Shown here one piece after another: positions 11,540 to 22,265 of a DNA stretch of 64,000 nucleotides (position 1 is its first letter; each line of letters begins with the position of its first letter). Made by a program: the position numbers and the translations under genes. This DNA is from Schistocephalus solidus (Eukaryota; Platyhelminthes; Cestoda; Diphyllobothriidea; Diphyllobothriidae). The notes under the pieces were generated by a model, which was not told where the DNA came from, ran no database searches, and worked only from the letters and a program-made list of their open reading frames with translations. Location: NCBI GenBank assembly GCA_017591395.1, contig WEDG01007617.1:47458-111457 (forward strand), read 5' to 3'.

Positions 11540-12043
11540 GTGACCGACCAGGCCGATGCGTGAGGTGAATGTGCGGTCGCAATGAGGACAGTTTAGGACC
11601 AAGCCCCTAACGCTAGTGGTAGTGGTGGTGGTGGTGGTTGTGGAGGTAACAGGTGATGAGTATTAAGATGTGGTCTCTATGATGGTTGGAGTAATGGAAC
11701 TGATGCCAGGGGCTAGGGAAGGGGAGTCAGAAGGAGAGTTGAGTGAATTTTAGGTAGAAGTTGGAATCGTCGGATTGTTGGTGCGTTGCGTCCGAAAATT
11801 TCCGACCAGGCCGATTAGCACACGGAAAGTGCGTTGACAGCATGGGCATTTTGGAAGGGTTTGGGCATTGGTCCGGGGCGCTGGTAACTTTCGTGCCGCT
11901 CTTTTGGCCTTGGCGGCGGCGATCCGGTTGGCCTTATAGATTGCTGAACCAGTCTTCACGGATCTTCTCCATACCGGTCTATCCTGGGTGAGATCCTCCC
12001 AGGTCGCCGGGTTGATTTGCAGTTGCTTCAGCGATTTCTTCAA
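11540..12043 (-). pseudogene. LINE A C-terminal C2H2 zinc fingers
   Basis: Finger 1 reads CPCCQRTFRVLIGLVGNFRT, preceded by an alanine/lysine/arginine-rich stretch (AAAKAKRAARK). Finger 2 reads CPHCDRTFTSRIGLVGHLR, with a Thr/Gly-coding linker between them. In finger 1 the first zinc-binding histidine has become asparagine (GNF where GHL is usual). Such fingers at the end of a LINE protein are thought to bind the element's RNA or DNA. The third finger seen in copies B and C is missing here. Confidence 0.75.
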
Positions 12044-12103
12044 AGTGTCCTTGAAGCGTCGTTATTGACCTCCCTGTCGGCGAGCACCCGTAGCGACATC
12101 GCC

Positions 12104-13800
12104 TTAGAAAAGTCCTTTGGGTAGAAGCTCGTCGTCCATTCTTACCAGGTAGTCGCTCCATCGCAGTTGCACTTGCCTCAGCATGGCGTGGATGTTGAGG
12201 ATTCCGATCCGCTCAAGGACTTCCGTGTCCGGGATCCTGTCTTGCCATCTCAACTTCAGTATTCTGCGGAGGCAGCTGAGATGGAAGTGATTCAGCTTCC
12301 TGGCTTGGTTCGAGTAGACGGTCCAAGTCTCCGCTCCGCAAAGGAGTGCTGCCAAGACGACGGCCTTTTACATCTTCAGTTTGGTGTTCAGATGAATACC
12401 GTGGCGATTCCACATGGAGGCCTGCAGCCGGCCGAAGACCTGCCTGGCTTTGAAGATCCGTTGGGCAACCTCATCATCGATTCTCGTTTTGCGTGACAGC
12501 GTTCTTCCTAGATAAGCGAAGGTTTCCACATTTTTGAGTCGAGCACCGTTGACCTTGATTTTTGGAGCATTTTATTCCGCGCTGGGTGGCGGCTGGTGCA
12601 TGACAACCGTTTTGGCTGTACTGATTGTTAATCCAAAATCGGCGCAGCCTGTGGCGAAGAGGTCCGTGCTCCTTTGCATGTCCTCCTCTGTCACGGTGTT
12701 AAGGGCGCAGTCCTCCGTGAAGAGTAAGTCATGGACTGTAGTCGTAGACACGCGCGTGGAAGCCTGCATACGCCGACTGTTGAGAAGGTGTCCGGCAGTT
12801 CTGTAGGCGATGCCGATCCCAGGCTGTTTATCACGGTAGGCGTCCATCAGCATAGCCGAGAACATGAGACTGAACAGGGTGGGAGCCAATACGCAGTCCT
12901 GCTTCATTCCGTTAGTCACTGCGATTGCTTCAGATACCGTCCCGTTGTCAGTAACGCGCGCTGTCATGCCGTAATGAAGCTGACACACCATGGGCGTGAA
13001 CCGCTCAGGACAGCTGATTTTCTGCATGACTTTCCACATTCCGTCGCCATTTACCGTGTCAAAGGCTTTCGTCAGATCCACGATGTTAGTGTATAAGTGA
13101 GGTTGCATCTCCCGGCACTTATCTTGTAGCTGGCGGGCGGCAAAGTTCACATCGGTTGTCCCGCGGCGTCGGCGGAAACCATATTGGCTTTCCTGGAGCA
13201 GGCCATCCTCTAGGTGACCGTTCAGACGATTGAGAAGGATACGGGCGAAGATCTTCCCGACGATGTTGAGCAACGAGATGCCTCTGGGATTATCACAGAG
13301 TTGCCGGTTCCCCTTCCGCTTGTAGAGATGGACGATGGTCACGTTTTGAAATGCTGAGGAACTTGTCCTTGGCGCCTCATCTCCTGGAAGAATGTTGTGG
13401 GCTCTGCTATCAGCGGGGACCCAGCGTGCTTGAAGACTTCCGGTGGCATTGCGTAAGATCCCGGTGCTTTACCGCTGGAAATCTGCTGCACGGCCCAGAT
13501 GGTTTCTGGTAGGGAAGGCGGCAGATCCAGGTCATTGTTCGTGTCCACTTGAGGGAGCCGGTCAAGGGCAGCATCGGAGATGGCTGATGAGCAATTAAGG
13601 ACACTTCTGAAGTGCTCGGCCCAGCGCTTCAGAATTTGCGATTTCTCTGTCAGCAGTGCTGTTCCGTCAGAGCTGAGCGGCGAAGCAGTCCCCTTGATAC
13701 AGGGGCCGTAGATGGCCTTAATGGCTTTGAAGAAGTTTTTCATTTCATTGCGGTCCCCATACCCCTGGATTTCCTCAGCCTTTCGGATCATCCTGGGGTC
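12104..13800 (-). pseudogene. LINE A reverse transcriptase and post-RT region
   Basis: Minus-strand segments cover the RT fingers (13339-13791), with KAPGSYAMPPEVFK, and the palm (12572-13342), with RGISLLN, GFRRRRGTTD, VDLTKAFDTVN, KQDCVLAP and the active-site block. The catalytic FADD box reads FTEDCALNT, so the first aspartate is changed to glutamate. The usual KQGC is KQDC. A frameshift separates 13342 from the upstream frame. The post-RT region includes [17 protein letters not shown] at about 12300. The enzyme would have primed cDNA synthesis on nicked target DNA. This copy is very probably dead. Confidence 0.85.
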
Positions 13801-14890
13801 CTACATCTCCCGCAGCCATGGCTGTAGAAAGTGGCAGCATCTGAAGAAGGCTGATTTGGTGGCGTCCATCTGAAGGTCCATGTAGGCTTTGTGTAGTCCA
13901 TTCTTCTCCGCGAGTAAGTTGCTGATGTCGGCGTAATTGTCGTTAAACCAGTCCTGGTGTTGATGGCGTTCGCGTCCGAGGACTTCGAGGGCGGTGGACT
14001 GGATGACATTTCGCAGTCGGCACCATCGTGTTTGCACGGTACCGTTATTAGGTGGAGCATGAAGGTTCTCTAATCTATCGGTTATTTGGTTACTGATATC
14101 AAAACAATGAGCAGGAAAATTTAAAAAATGAGTATTTAACTTACCTGGTGGTGGCTTACCTTGGGGCCCTCGTCGGAGCCTCATCTGGGAGATGACGAGG
14201 CGGTGATCGGTCCAATCATCGGCATCGTGGATCGCCTTGGTAACCAGCACGTCCTGTCGATCTCGCCTCCGGACGAGAACATAGACCAGCGGCTGCCAGT
14301 GGGTGCATCCACGTGGCCTTCTCCCGCGTTGGAAGGTGGAAGAAGGCGTTGGTCAGCAGGAGATGGTGTTCCGCACACGTTTGCAGAAGAAGGAGGCCGC
14401 TATCGTTACAGCTACCGAGACCGTGGGGATCTAGCACTCCCTGCCAGGCAGCGTGGTCCGTCCCGACGCGGGTGTTGACGTCACCAAGGACAATTAACTT
14501 GCCCACCTTCGGCACAGTCGCCAGCAGGGCGTGCAGGTCCTCGTAGAATTTGTCCTTCGCCGCATCAGAGCTCGTCATTGGGGGAGCGTAGGCGCTGATG
14601 ATGGTGGCGAACTAGTCTCCCCGAAGAGGCAGGCGGAGGCTCATCAGGCGACCATTGATACCCTGCGGCAGACAGGGCCGACGTCGCACGATGTCGTTCC
14701 GGATGGCAAAGACAACACCAGCATCGCGTCGCTTTGCCTTTGGCCGGCCGCTCCAGACGAAGGTGTAACCGGCACCCACCTCCTTTAGCTGACCCTGCTC
14801 AGAGAATCGGGTCTCGCTGAGAGCAGCAATTTCCGCCTTGTAGCGCGCCAGTTCCCGAGCGACTAGCGCCGTCCTCCGTTCCGGCCGGTT
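13801..14890 (-). pseudogene. LINE A APE-type endonuclease and linker
   Basis: Minus-strand frames contain GDVNTR (usually GDFNAR, holding catalytic Asp and Asn) and DHRLV with the terminal Asp-His pair. These are hallmarks of the exonuclease-endonuclease-phosphatase fold used by LINEs to nick target DNA. An 11-nt deletion after WMHP, shared with copy B and absent from copy C, shifts the frame. The following linker (about 13801-14110) runs into the RT fingers. The N-terminal part near 14600-14880 has further frame breaks. Confidence 0.8.
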
Positions 14891-14934
14891 GCTCCTAGGT
14901 TTTTCTTAAAGGGAACGAACATTCCAGGCTGCTA

Positions 14935-15541
14935 GTGTGTGTGGACTCACCCGAGCACCCTGGAGGGTATGGCGAGGGGGATGGGGACGAGGGGTATTGT
15001 TGTTTGTTTGAGTTGTACGACCGCGTATTTTACGAGCCGCGGCCTGCTGCAGAAGACGTGATAACCAGCATTTGTTTGCGGCACCTTTTCTAGCCCGTTC
15101 CTCCGCGAATAGGCAAGCAGTGCTGTCCCTAAATAGGGCTGCTCGGACATTCCAGACGGCTGCCGAACTCCTCTATGGGTCACGGTTTTGTTTAGTGGGA
15201 GAACGACCCGATTTAGCCTGGGCTGCCTACGGGGTTGCTGTCGCTACCACCGTAGGACTTTTTGAGACCGGGGGGGTGGGAGGTGGAAAGTTCGGTAGTC
15301 AAACATACCGGGTGTGGAGGCACACACAATACCGGATACCCTCACCTGGTTTAGCCCGCCCATCGTGACGGTTGCCCGTGGTGTGGCCGCTGGGAAGAAC
15401 CTAACTTCGAGGAGCCACAGGTGAGAGTTGGGTACCAGTTAGAGGCGGCTACAGGAGCATTCACCACCTGTACGAGACAAATGGAGCGACCAAATGCTAT
15501 CTGTGTGGTGCTACCCCTAACTAGTACCCCTACACCCCTTG
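14935..15541 (-). other. LINE A 5' untranslated region
   Basis: This matches 57279-57890 of copy C and 31152-31700 of fragment D. It starts with a block containing GGGGTACTAGTTAGGGGTAG on the minus strand. It lies before the endonuclease and should have held the internal promoter of the element. No intact reading frame was seen. Confidence 0.65.
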
Positions 15542-15547
15542 AATAGA

Positions 15548-16041
15548 CATACCGATTTAGCGGCATCATTCACCTGTGACAACACATACTGTCGATTACC
15601 AAATGTTGAAGTCAGGAAGGCGATATCATCAGCGTATTCGCGATAAGTCAACCGACGCCCGGGTGCAAACTGGACACCGTCATCTTCGTGTAGGGCCCTT
15701 CTGAGAATCCAGTAAAAAGTGTAGAATAACAGAATGGGCGGCAGGCTACAACCCTGTGGATCACCCGAACGAATGCCAAACGGTTTGGAGAGATTGGTAT
15801 AAACCAGAACTTGCGCAGTGGTGGAGCGGTAGTAGGCTTTGATAATTGTAGTGATTTGCGGTACACCATCAAGTGCCATTATCCGCTTGAGGGAATCACG
15901 ATGGATTAAACGAACTTTCTCATTTGCCCCAGAGAGTGCAGTAATCGGCAATGACCACTGGCTACTGTCTTCTCCGTCAGCTCCAGTGTTATAACAGGAC
16001 AGATCTTTGTACAGTGCTGGGTTTCCGGATTTTTGCGACAT
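15548..16041 (-). pseudogene. RT fragment of a different LINE (E)
   Basis: The minus-strand frame of 174 codons contains GDPQGCSLPPILL, WILRRALHEDDGVQF and EYADDIAFL, the last with the catalytic YADD intact. This is the RT palm of a LINE clearly different from copies A-C. Only about 160 residues remain. The frame is cut at its C-terminal end where LINE A begins, so A probably inserted into, or recombined with, an older E copy. I did not find the missing part on the other side of A. Confidence 0.8.
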
Positions 16042-17070
16042 CTAAGCATCAAGCACGTGACATTTTTGGCGCACATGAGACGTAAACATTCAGACGTGTG
16101 CGAATGAGAACATTTTTCTACCCATGGTCGTTACCAGTTTCGGCACCGCGCATTGATTCACTATCGTAAGCTCAGCTGTAGAACATTGAACTGACTAGAA
16201 TATTGCCGGTTTAACTGGCCTTATGACCATCGTTTGAATATCATGTCAGCAGATGTTTCTGGAGATGTTGGAAGCACGTTTTGATTACAAACAGTTTAGG
16301 TCAGCAAAGTTCAATAATCACCCACCATTTTCACATCGCGAATCAAGCCTAAAGTGGCAAACAATATGACTTTTTGTAGAGTCGTCAGGTCCAGTCCGGT
16401 CATTCCATGCCCTGCAAACAATCAGAAGATTACGGTAATGTAGTTTTTCAACTAACACTTACACGTGCTAGTAAAAACTTCACCGCGCTCATTATCAGCA
16501 GATGAAATTGGTGTATACGTGGAGACTGTCGCGATGTTCGTTCAATGACCCTTCGGTCAAATGTAAGTCATCCGGTCATTGAATGTTTCTCATGCAAGTA
16601 ATGTGCAGTTTGCCGCACAGTGTGTACCAGAAGAGTGGGGTGGACCTTTGTGGTACAAGGGGATGTGTGAGTTAGCTCTCGGGATCTCTATTTCTTGAAC
16701 CCCTGAGTTAGGAATTTGGACTTCATTCAGGCATTAGACATCCACGTTGTACTGGTAAAGATTTTGTTTCGTCAGACTTCGGGTACCAAGGTCCAGGAAG
16801 TTTCGCACATTCCCGCATCCAGTACTAAGAGTCCGTTCCCAAATGAACAGTCCAACCTAAATACTATTTGCCAGCGCCACGGGAGCAGGGTTGCGGAGCG
16901 TGTCTATTCGCGTGGACGCCGTAATATGGATCGTAATAATGTTATCGGATATAACTTCATAAGGGTTTGTTTGGGAATTATGAGGACAGGTGAGACCCCA
17001 ACAGTTGTTCGGATTGTTTGCTCGAAGTCATTTCCTCTAGCGCTATTTCAGTTTTCATTGAATCAAATTT
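16042..17070. other. no recognised feature
   Basis: There is a 119-codon + frame at 16716-17075 without any recognisable domain. Otherwise I see nothing. Confidence 0.4.
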
Positions 17071-17072
17071 TG

Positions 17073-17655
17073 TAACAAGAACGTAATATGTGACCAAACT
17101 CAGCAAGTAATATGTGACCAGTTGTAATAGGATTTAATGGATAGAGCTAAATGAAGTACTGGAGAGCGCCAACCTTATCCTAAGCCTATCCATTGTTTTC
17201 GTTAGGGTCAGCAGGGTCGCACAATAGTTTGTTTTCCTGACAATTATGCGGATTGCGACATCCGGTGGCTTTACCGCACGCTGACCAATATGCGCGTTAT
17301 CGTTCCTAGCTGACCTGACCCATTTTTATTCGGACCCTTGACGGGACTAAGAATGTGGTTCATTCTGCGCAATCTTTCCTTCTAAAAGTAAAATGGATGC
17401 ATTTTGAAGCTACAACGGAGACCTTTTAGTGGCCGATTGGAAAGTTGTGATTTGACCCGATACTTCGATCTTCCAACCGCCAACGAAATATTGTGTGACC
17501 CTACTAACCCTGCACCGAATGCTAACCCTAAAGAGCACAATGAATAGGGTTATGCTCACGTTAACAGGTAGTACAGTTGCGTATTACACGCTGACCTATC
17601 CTTTGTTCCCTGAGTTGGATCGCATATTACGTTCTTGCCAGATTTCGTAACAAGA
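17073..17655. mobile_element. possible inverted-repeat element
   Basis: The left side has aagaacgtaatatgtgacc at about 17080 and the right side has its approximate inverse near 17622-17640 (gcatattacgttctt). The interior includes ctaacccta-type hexamers near 17500-17535 and a tagggt block near 17204. This resembles the M1 plan but with different ends. No transposase is present. The boundaries are tentative. Confidence 0.35.
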
Positions 17656-17814
17656 ACGAATTTTCGCGATTTGGTCATAATAAATAAGACTGAGCAAATA
17701 GGTTTCTCATATATGACCGCGGTTTTGCCTTTTAATCCATGTCCAGGATTTTGTTTGCAATCAGTATATGTTCGTGAACACCATGGCATGTAACCTTAAT
17801 ATCTTAGCGCAACG

Positions 17815-18400
17815 GACAGGACGTGAGCTCATAGCCCAATGGTAGGTTTTGACTCGTAAAACTCAGCTCCTGTTCTTTCCAACATGGTACTGGGATACGA
17901 CTGGCTGACCACGTAAAAGTAGCTAGAACTGATAACTCTTTCGATCTAATTGTGAAAAAATCGGCAGCCTAGGTGGGATCCAAACACATGCCAGCAAGGT
18001 CAAGGCCTGAGTACAGCCAACGCTCTAACCACCTGAGCTACGGCGTCCCACCGGGAGCTGTGAGATTTATCACATTTCGGTCACCTTATCCACCCAGCCT
18101 ACTCCAATATGTGTTAACTCAAGGCCCCAGGTGGGAATTCGTAGCTCAAGTGGTTAGAGCATGAGCTGTACTCAAGCCTTGCACCTACTGTCGTGGGTTA
18201 GAGTCGCACTAAGGCACTAAGTCGCACTAAGTGTTTTAGAACTGGATCACGGATCGCGTTATGGAATACACACGTCCTGTTGTGTCTCGCGGCTCAATCT
18301 CGAACCCTGCCAGCAGCCGCACAGCCAATAATATACTACAGGTAAGAGAAGACAGGAGTCTGGAGTGGTCATTTCTGGCTTATTAACCTCGGGTTTTGCA
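17815..18400. repeat. cluster of decayed tRNA-derived SINE pieces
   Basis: At 17825-17935 a tRNA-like block (GCCCAATGGTAG) is followed by gactggctga, the start of the SINE hammerhead, but the core reads CTGACCA. At about 17975-18055 (-) and 18128-18215 (+) there are two inverted tRNA-like pieces with A-box TAGCTCAGGTGG or TAGCTCAAGTGG. At about 18357-18388 (-) a scrap of the SINE hammerhead region remains. These are old, non-functional copies of tRNA-derived repeats. Confidence 0.5.
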
Positions 18401-19428
18401 AAACCTGGTTTTTTTATGGCTCAATGAAAACGGCTAGTAATCTAGAAATGACCCTTCTTGTCTACAATGTCTTTTTTGGTAATGCTAAGCCATGTAGCTT
18501 AACTCCTGCAAAATTGTATGCTTATGCACTACTGGAGACGTTCACTCGCCCAGGTTGCGCTTTTTTTACTCATATTCAGCTCATCCCTCATGGCCAGACG
18601 GATAGGAACGACAAACAAGTTAATAAGAGATGCACCAATTGAACATTGTTTGTTCGAGTGTTCTTAATAACGGCTGTTGGAAGAAAAGCTGACTATACAG
18701 TTGGACTCCTGTTTCTCCCGGTTTAATCGACCTGTATTCAGAACTAGAAAAATCTGTGCATATGTTATGATTTGGTTGGCTTGAAATAAAACAGGAATAG
18801 TGATTTCAGTCGGCCTGTCTTTGACCTTGAGGACTATTGATTTGGGCCCGCTCGAAAAGTACAATGTCGGCGTTTACTCGTTGTTTCTGTTTCTGAACAT
18901 CTGAACAAAGCTACAGTACCCCAGTTTCCAAAGGGCTTTAAAGACTGCCAGTTGTCAGTTCACGCTTTAAGAATATTTGAAAGTAAAGTATAGGCTAGTT
19001 GTTATATAACTTGAAACCCACTGCATTATCCTGCAGCTGTCTTTTTGCAACAAAATTCTTAATCCCATTTCGTTTCGCAAGCACTTTTTTAATTTTGGAG
19101 GCATGATTAACTCACTATATGCTAAGTTAGTTATTGTCAATTTATATGTCTGCATTAGAGATAGCCAGAACTTATTCTTCCCTTCAGGGTATGCTGATAA
19201 CGAGAAGTCATGGCTTCTATTCACAGTAGGCTTGACTGTATTTCTAGTTATATTGGAGTGGCTTTCACCAATTTAGCCTGATCCAAAGACGCAGTACGTG
19301 CGAATAGAGTTCGCTTCGACCCAGATGATTGCAACCAAAAGCATTCAGGCTACATTGATCTTTTTATCTTTGCCATTTCATGAAGCGGGTCTAATCTATT
19401 TCCCCTCATTCCTTATTCCCGACTTTAG
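18401..19428. other. no recognised feature; upstream intron of septin
   Basis: The AT-rich sequence ends in a polypyrimidine-rich tract and tttag directly before the septin exon at 19429. It is therefore probably the 3' part of an intron. No upstream septin exon was recognised. Confidence 0.5.
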
Positions 19429-19689
19429 GTCAATCTGATCCCTTTGATTGCCAAGGCTGACACGATGACCGCAGAGGAGTGTCGCAATTTCAAATCGATC
19501 GTAAAGGAACAGTGTCAACGTGAAGGCATCCAGACTTATGACTTTCCGCTGTCTGCACTTACCGCAGACAAAGCGAGGTGCGCTGACGAACAGGAAACTT
19601 CTCTGAGTGAGGTCAGAACTCTGCGTCTAAGACAACCTTTTGCTGTGTGTACAGGTACCCAAGAGATTCAAAAGGAGGACGGTCGTAAG
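19429..19689 (+). CDS. septin, exon with G4 motif (internal exon)
   Basis: This exon encodes 87 residues starting VNLIPLIAKADTMTAEEC. It contains AKAD, the septin version of the G4 guanine-specificity motif, and then a YDFP block typical of the family. Septins are GTP-binding proteins that form filaments at the membrane and cytoskeleton. The exon is preceded by tttag and followed by gtaaga, and both ends are phase 0. It continues in frame into 30372. The G1 (P-loop) and G3 exons are not visible in the window. A stretch of about 20 residues after YDFP is charged and variable, as is usual there. Similarity looks greatest to the SEPT2-type group, judged from memory. Confidence 0.9.
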
Positions 19690-19956
19690 GTAAGAATTTG
19701 GCAAAAACGTGGTTTTCATATCGACTTCTGGCTTTTGTTAGTTAATCCTCCTCTTGTTCCTTTATTTGGTTCGCTTTAAGGCACCTTAGGATTTTCGAAC
19801 TTTTTTCTGTTCCTAGCTTATTTCTTTGATAAAATGCCAGGGGCTTTAGAAGCATAGCAGAAGTGTCGACGTGGTCACCCGCTGCTGAGTCCAGTCTTAT
19901 GGGCTCAGATTCTGTTGCTCTCGAGTGTTGTGGACAATGGTGCCTAGGGTAAGTTC
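19690..19956 (+). other. septin intron start, no other feature
   Basis: This is the first part of the 10.7-kb intron 19690-30371, with donor gtaaga. Nothing else was recognised before the SINE piece. Confidence 0.6.
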
Positions 19957-20388
19957 AAGCCGTCATCAGCTAGTCATACCCAATCTCGTGTGTGGATCGC
20001 CCGAGATTCGAACTCGCGACCTGCGACGGCTAATAAGCCAGAAATGGCCATTCCGGTCTCCCTTGTCTTTGTCGGTTCCACCTTACCATCATATTCTGCA
20101 AGTTGCTATGCGATTGCCTGCGAGGGCTCTAAAGTGAGCTCCAGGGCACAACGGAATATAACTGTTCTTTACACCTCACTATCATAATTCATATTCCCGA
20201 TCGCAAACTGACAAAACAACGGGCACGTGGCACAATGCTAGAGTGTTACACTCAGTGACCAAAATGTCGCGGGTTCTAATCTCAAGCGATCCACACCCGG
20301 GATGGGCTATGACTGGCTGATGACGACTAATAAGCCAGAAATGGCCATTCCGGTCTCCCTCGTCTTTGTCGGTTCCACCTCATCATAT
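19957..20388. mobile_element. tRNA-derived hammerhead SINE, locus T2 (inverted then tandem)
   Basis: A minus-strand piece (19957-20024) has a B-box-like GATTCGAACT and the 5' half of the hammerhead. It abuts a + strand piece that begins inside the hammerhead (gacggctaataagcc). A full + unit follows, with tRNA-like head at about 20227-20285 and hammerhead at 20311-20355. The CCGGTC stem strands at 20053 and 20350 give a period of 297 nt. The element lies inside the septin intron and abuts PLE1. Confidence 0.75.
20311..20355 (+). ncRNA. hammerhead ribozyme motif in SINE T2
   Basis: GACTGG and CCGGTC pair perfectly as stem I. CTGATGA, GAAA and the ATGGCCAT palindrome are all present at the standard spacing. 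Stem II is weakened because one G has become A (GACT opposite AGCC). It is possibly still active, with a weaker stem II. Confidence 0.65.
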
Positions 20389-20394
20389 ATCGGA

Positions 20395-22265
20395 AAATCG
20401 GAGTTTACTCATGCATTTTCAAGCTGGTTACACCAACCAGTCATCAGACGAAATGAGAAGAGAGAGTTGGGATTGTCACGCTGGAGGGTTAAGAGGCACA
20501 GAGGTTACATCGACAGACTGACGCCATGAGGGGTTGGGGGGCCGTGAATCGTGTTACGATAGTTGCCGCATGTGAGGGGAGGGGCGCCAAAGTTTTGGTA
20601 GTACGTCACGTGGCGGGAGATGCAGAATCAGTGAGGTTACACTTGGCTGGGCACGGATAAGCAGTTGTTATTATAAGGTGGACGCAAGTCAGTGGACCAT
20701 GCACGCAGGCCTTCGTAATGCGCCTCCAGTTTGACGTGGCGGTTGATACTGTTTGTGTCGGAGGGCCAAGCTTCGAGGAATTCGCGTGCCTGTTTGGTGC
20801 TAGCCATGGCGACCACTTCAGTTCCCTCCCAATTGATGCGGTGATCGCAATTAACGGCGTGCGCAAACACGAGAGACAAGGGATCGCGTCGGCGGATGAC
20901 CAGTTTGTGTTCGTTTATGCGGCTCCCGAGTCGTCGGCCTGTATGGCCTACGTAAGCGCAAGAGCTATTCGCACATGGAATGTGGTAAATAACATTGGTT
21001 TGCTGCTCTTTGGGTACGGGATCTTTAACACGTGATAGTGCTGCCCACAGGGGAGGACGCTGGCTTGTGAGCGATGCAGATGCCAAATCGGTCTTATTGT
21101 CAGGTGATCGTTTCCGAAATGCACTGCATGTATGGCAATAAATGAAATTTCCTCTGTACTACTTCTCCATTAGAACTCTGATTTTTTTGTTGCCTGTGAC
21201 TTCGGAGACAGTTTTTAATGAAGCTCATTGAGTATCCGTTAAATCGGAATAGTTGGTATAAAAAGGCAAGTTCTTTTTTAAGTAGATACTCGCTGTTACA
21301 GTACCGGAAGGCGCGGTGAAAAGAGCTCGAACGCAGCTTCGTTTGTGGGCAGCAGGATGGTTGCTCCCATAGTTGAGGATTATTTCCACATTGGAGTCTT
21401 TTCTGTGGACGCTGGTTGCGAGATTTCCATTACTAAATCTTTGCACAGTGACGTCGAGAAACGGGAGGATGTCGCCTGTTGATCCTTCGCGAGTTAATTT
21501 TATGGCTGGGAAGACACCATTAAGACTTTGTTGCAGCCGTTCCACTTCGTAGTTATTTATGACCACGAAGGTATCATCTACGCAGCGGAGTCACATTTTA
21601 GGCCTGAGGTTTTGAACCACAGATTCTTATAGACGTTGTAAGACTAGCTCGGCAAGTAACCCCGATATCGGTGAACCCATTGCAGTACCCTTGACATGTT
21701 GGTAATGCTTACCATCAAATTTAATAATTCTTAAGGCAGAGCTTAAACATGTCCAAAACGTGCTGCGTTGGAATGTCTATTGGCATTTCTTCTAGGCGTC
21801 GACCTACGCTCTCAATTGCCAGGTTATGTGGTATTGAGGAAAATAGAGCAACCACATCAACCGGTAGAATGCATTCATCAAGACTTACAGTAAGGCCTTG
21901 GATTCTTTGAAGAAAAGCATGCGAGTTTTTGATGCTGTACTGTGATCCATTACCTAGGTGCTTTAGGTGTTTGTATAACCACTTGGCAAGGTTATAAGTA
22001 GGCAGTCCAATGAGTGGCACTATGATCCTCAATGCATCGCCCGCTTTGGGAATCTTTGGTAAACCATAGGTGCGTGCGATTTTCGGATCATTGAGAGTTA
22101 GGAATTTGGAGTCCGCAGGGTTTATTAGCTTCAGTCTAGTGACCTCATTCACCTTCTTCTTTACAGATGTGGCCTGTTTTTTCGTTGGATCCTAAGCAAT
22201 GGGGATGTAGGCCTCCCTGTCAGGAAAGGCTTGATTGGCCTTATTGACATAGTCAATATTGTGTT
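20395..22265 (-). pseudogene. PLE1, Penelope-like element with RT and GIY-YIG parts
   Basis: The minus strand carries, in order, a region with KKVNEVTRLKLINPADSKFL, YGLPKIPKAG and SLIGLPTYNLAKWL-type blocks (VPLIGLPTYNLAKWL here). Next come VDVVALFSSIP with the first catalytic Asp, MGSPISGLLAE, and CVDDTFVVI, the YVDD box with Cys for Tyr. LPFLDV follows, and finally a GIY-YIG-like endonuclease region (YHIPC, then YVGHTGRRLGSRINEHK). Two in-frame TAA/TGA stops lie between MGSPISG and CVDD, near 21590-21640. The N-terminal part is truncated where LINE B ends. PLEs reverse-transcribe their RNA and nick DNA with the GIY-YIG domain. This copy is inactive. Confidence 0.85.

Larger units (their letters stand above)
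11516..15541 (-). mobile_element. LINE copy A (endonuclease, RT, zinc fingers), nearly full length
   Basis: Read on the minus strand, the order is 5' untranslated region (15541 to about 14940), APE-type endonuclease (about 14890-14170), linker, reverse transcriptase (13800-12570), post-RT region (12500-12060) and C2H2 fingers (from 11860). The 5' edge is shared with copies C (57279) and D (31152), so this is probably the true element start. The 3' end is cut within finger 2 where PLE-C copy 2 begins. Frameshifts and stops break the frame in many places. The family looks closest to RTE-type LINEs, judged from memory only. Confidence 0.85.

Noticed and set aside
14091..14142. Intron-like segment inside the LINEs: gtaagt...tttcag at 14091-14142 (-), 24690-24750 (-) and 58680-58730 (+)
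   Set aside because: In A and B the protein frame runs through it (PPGKLN, then SNQIT) and continues only when it is not removed. Splicing would create a stop. The donor-like and acceptor-like words come from codons for GKL and DFSN or DISN.
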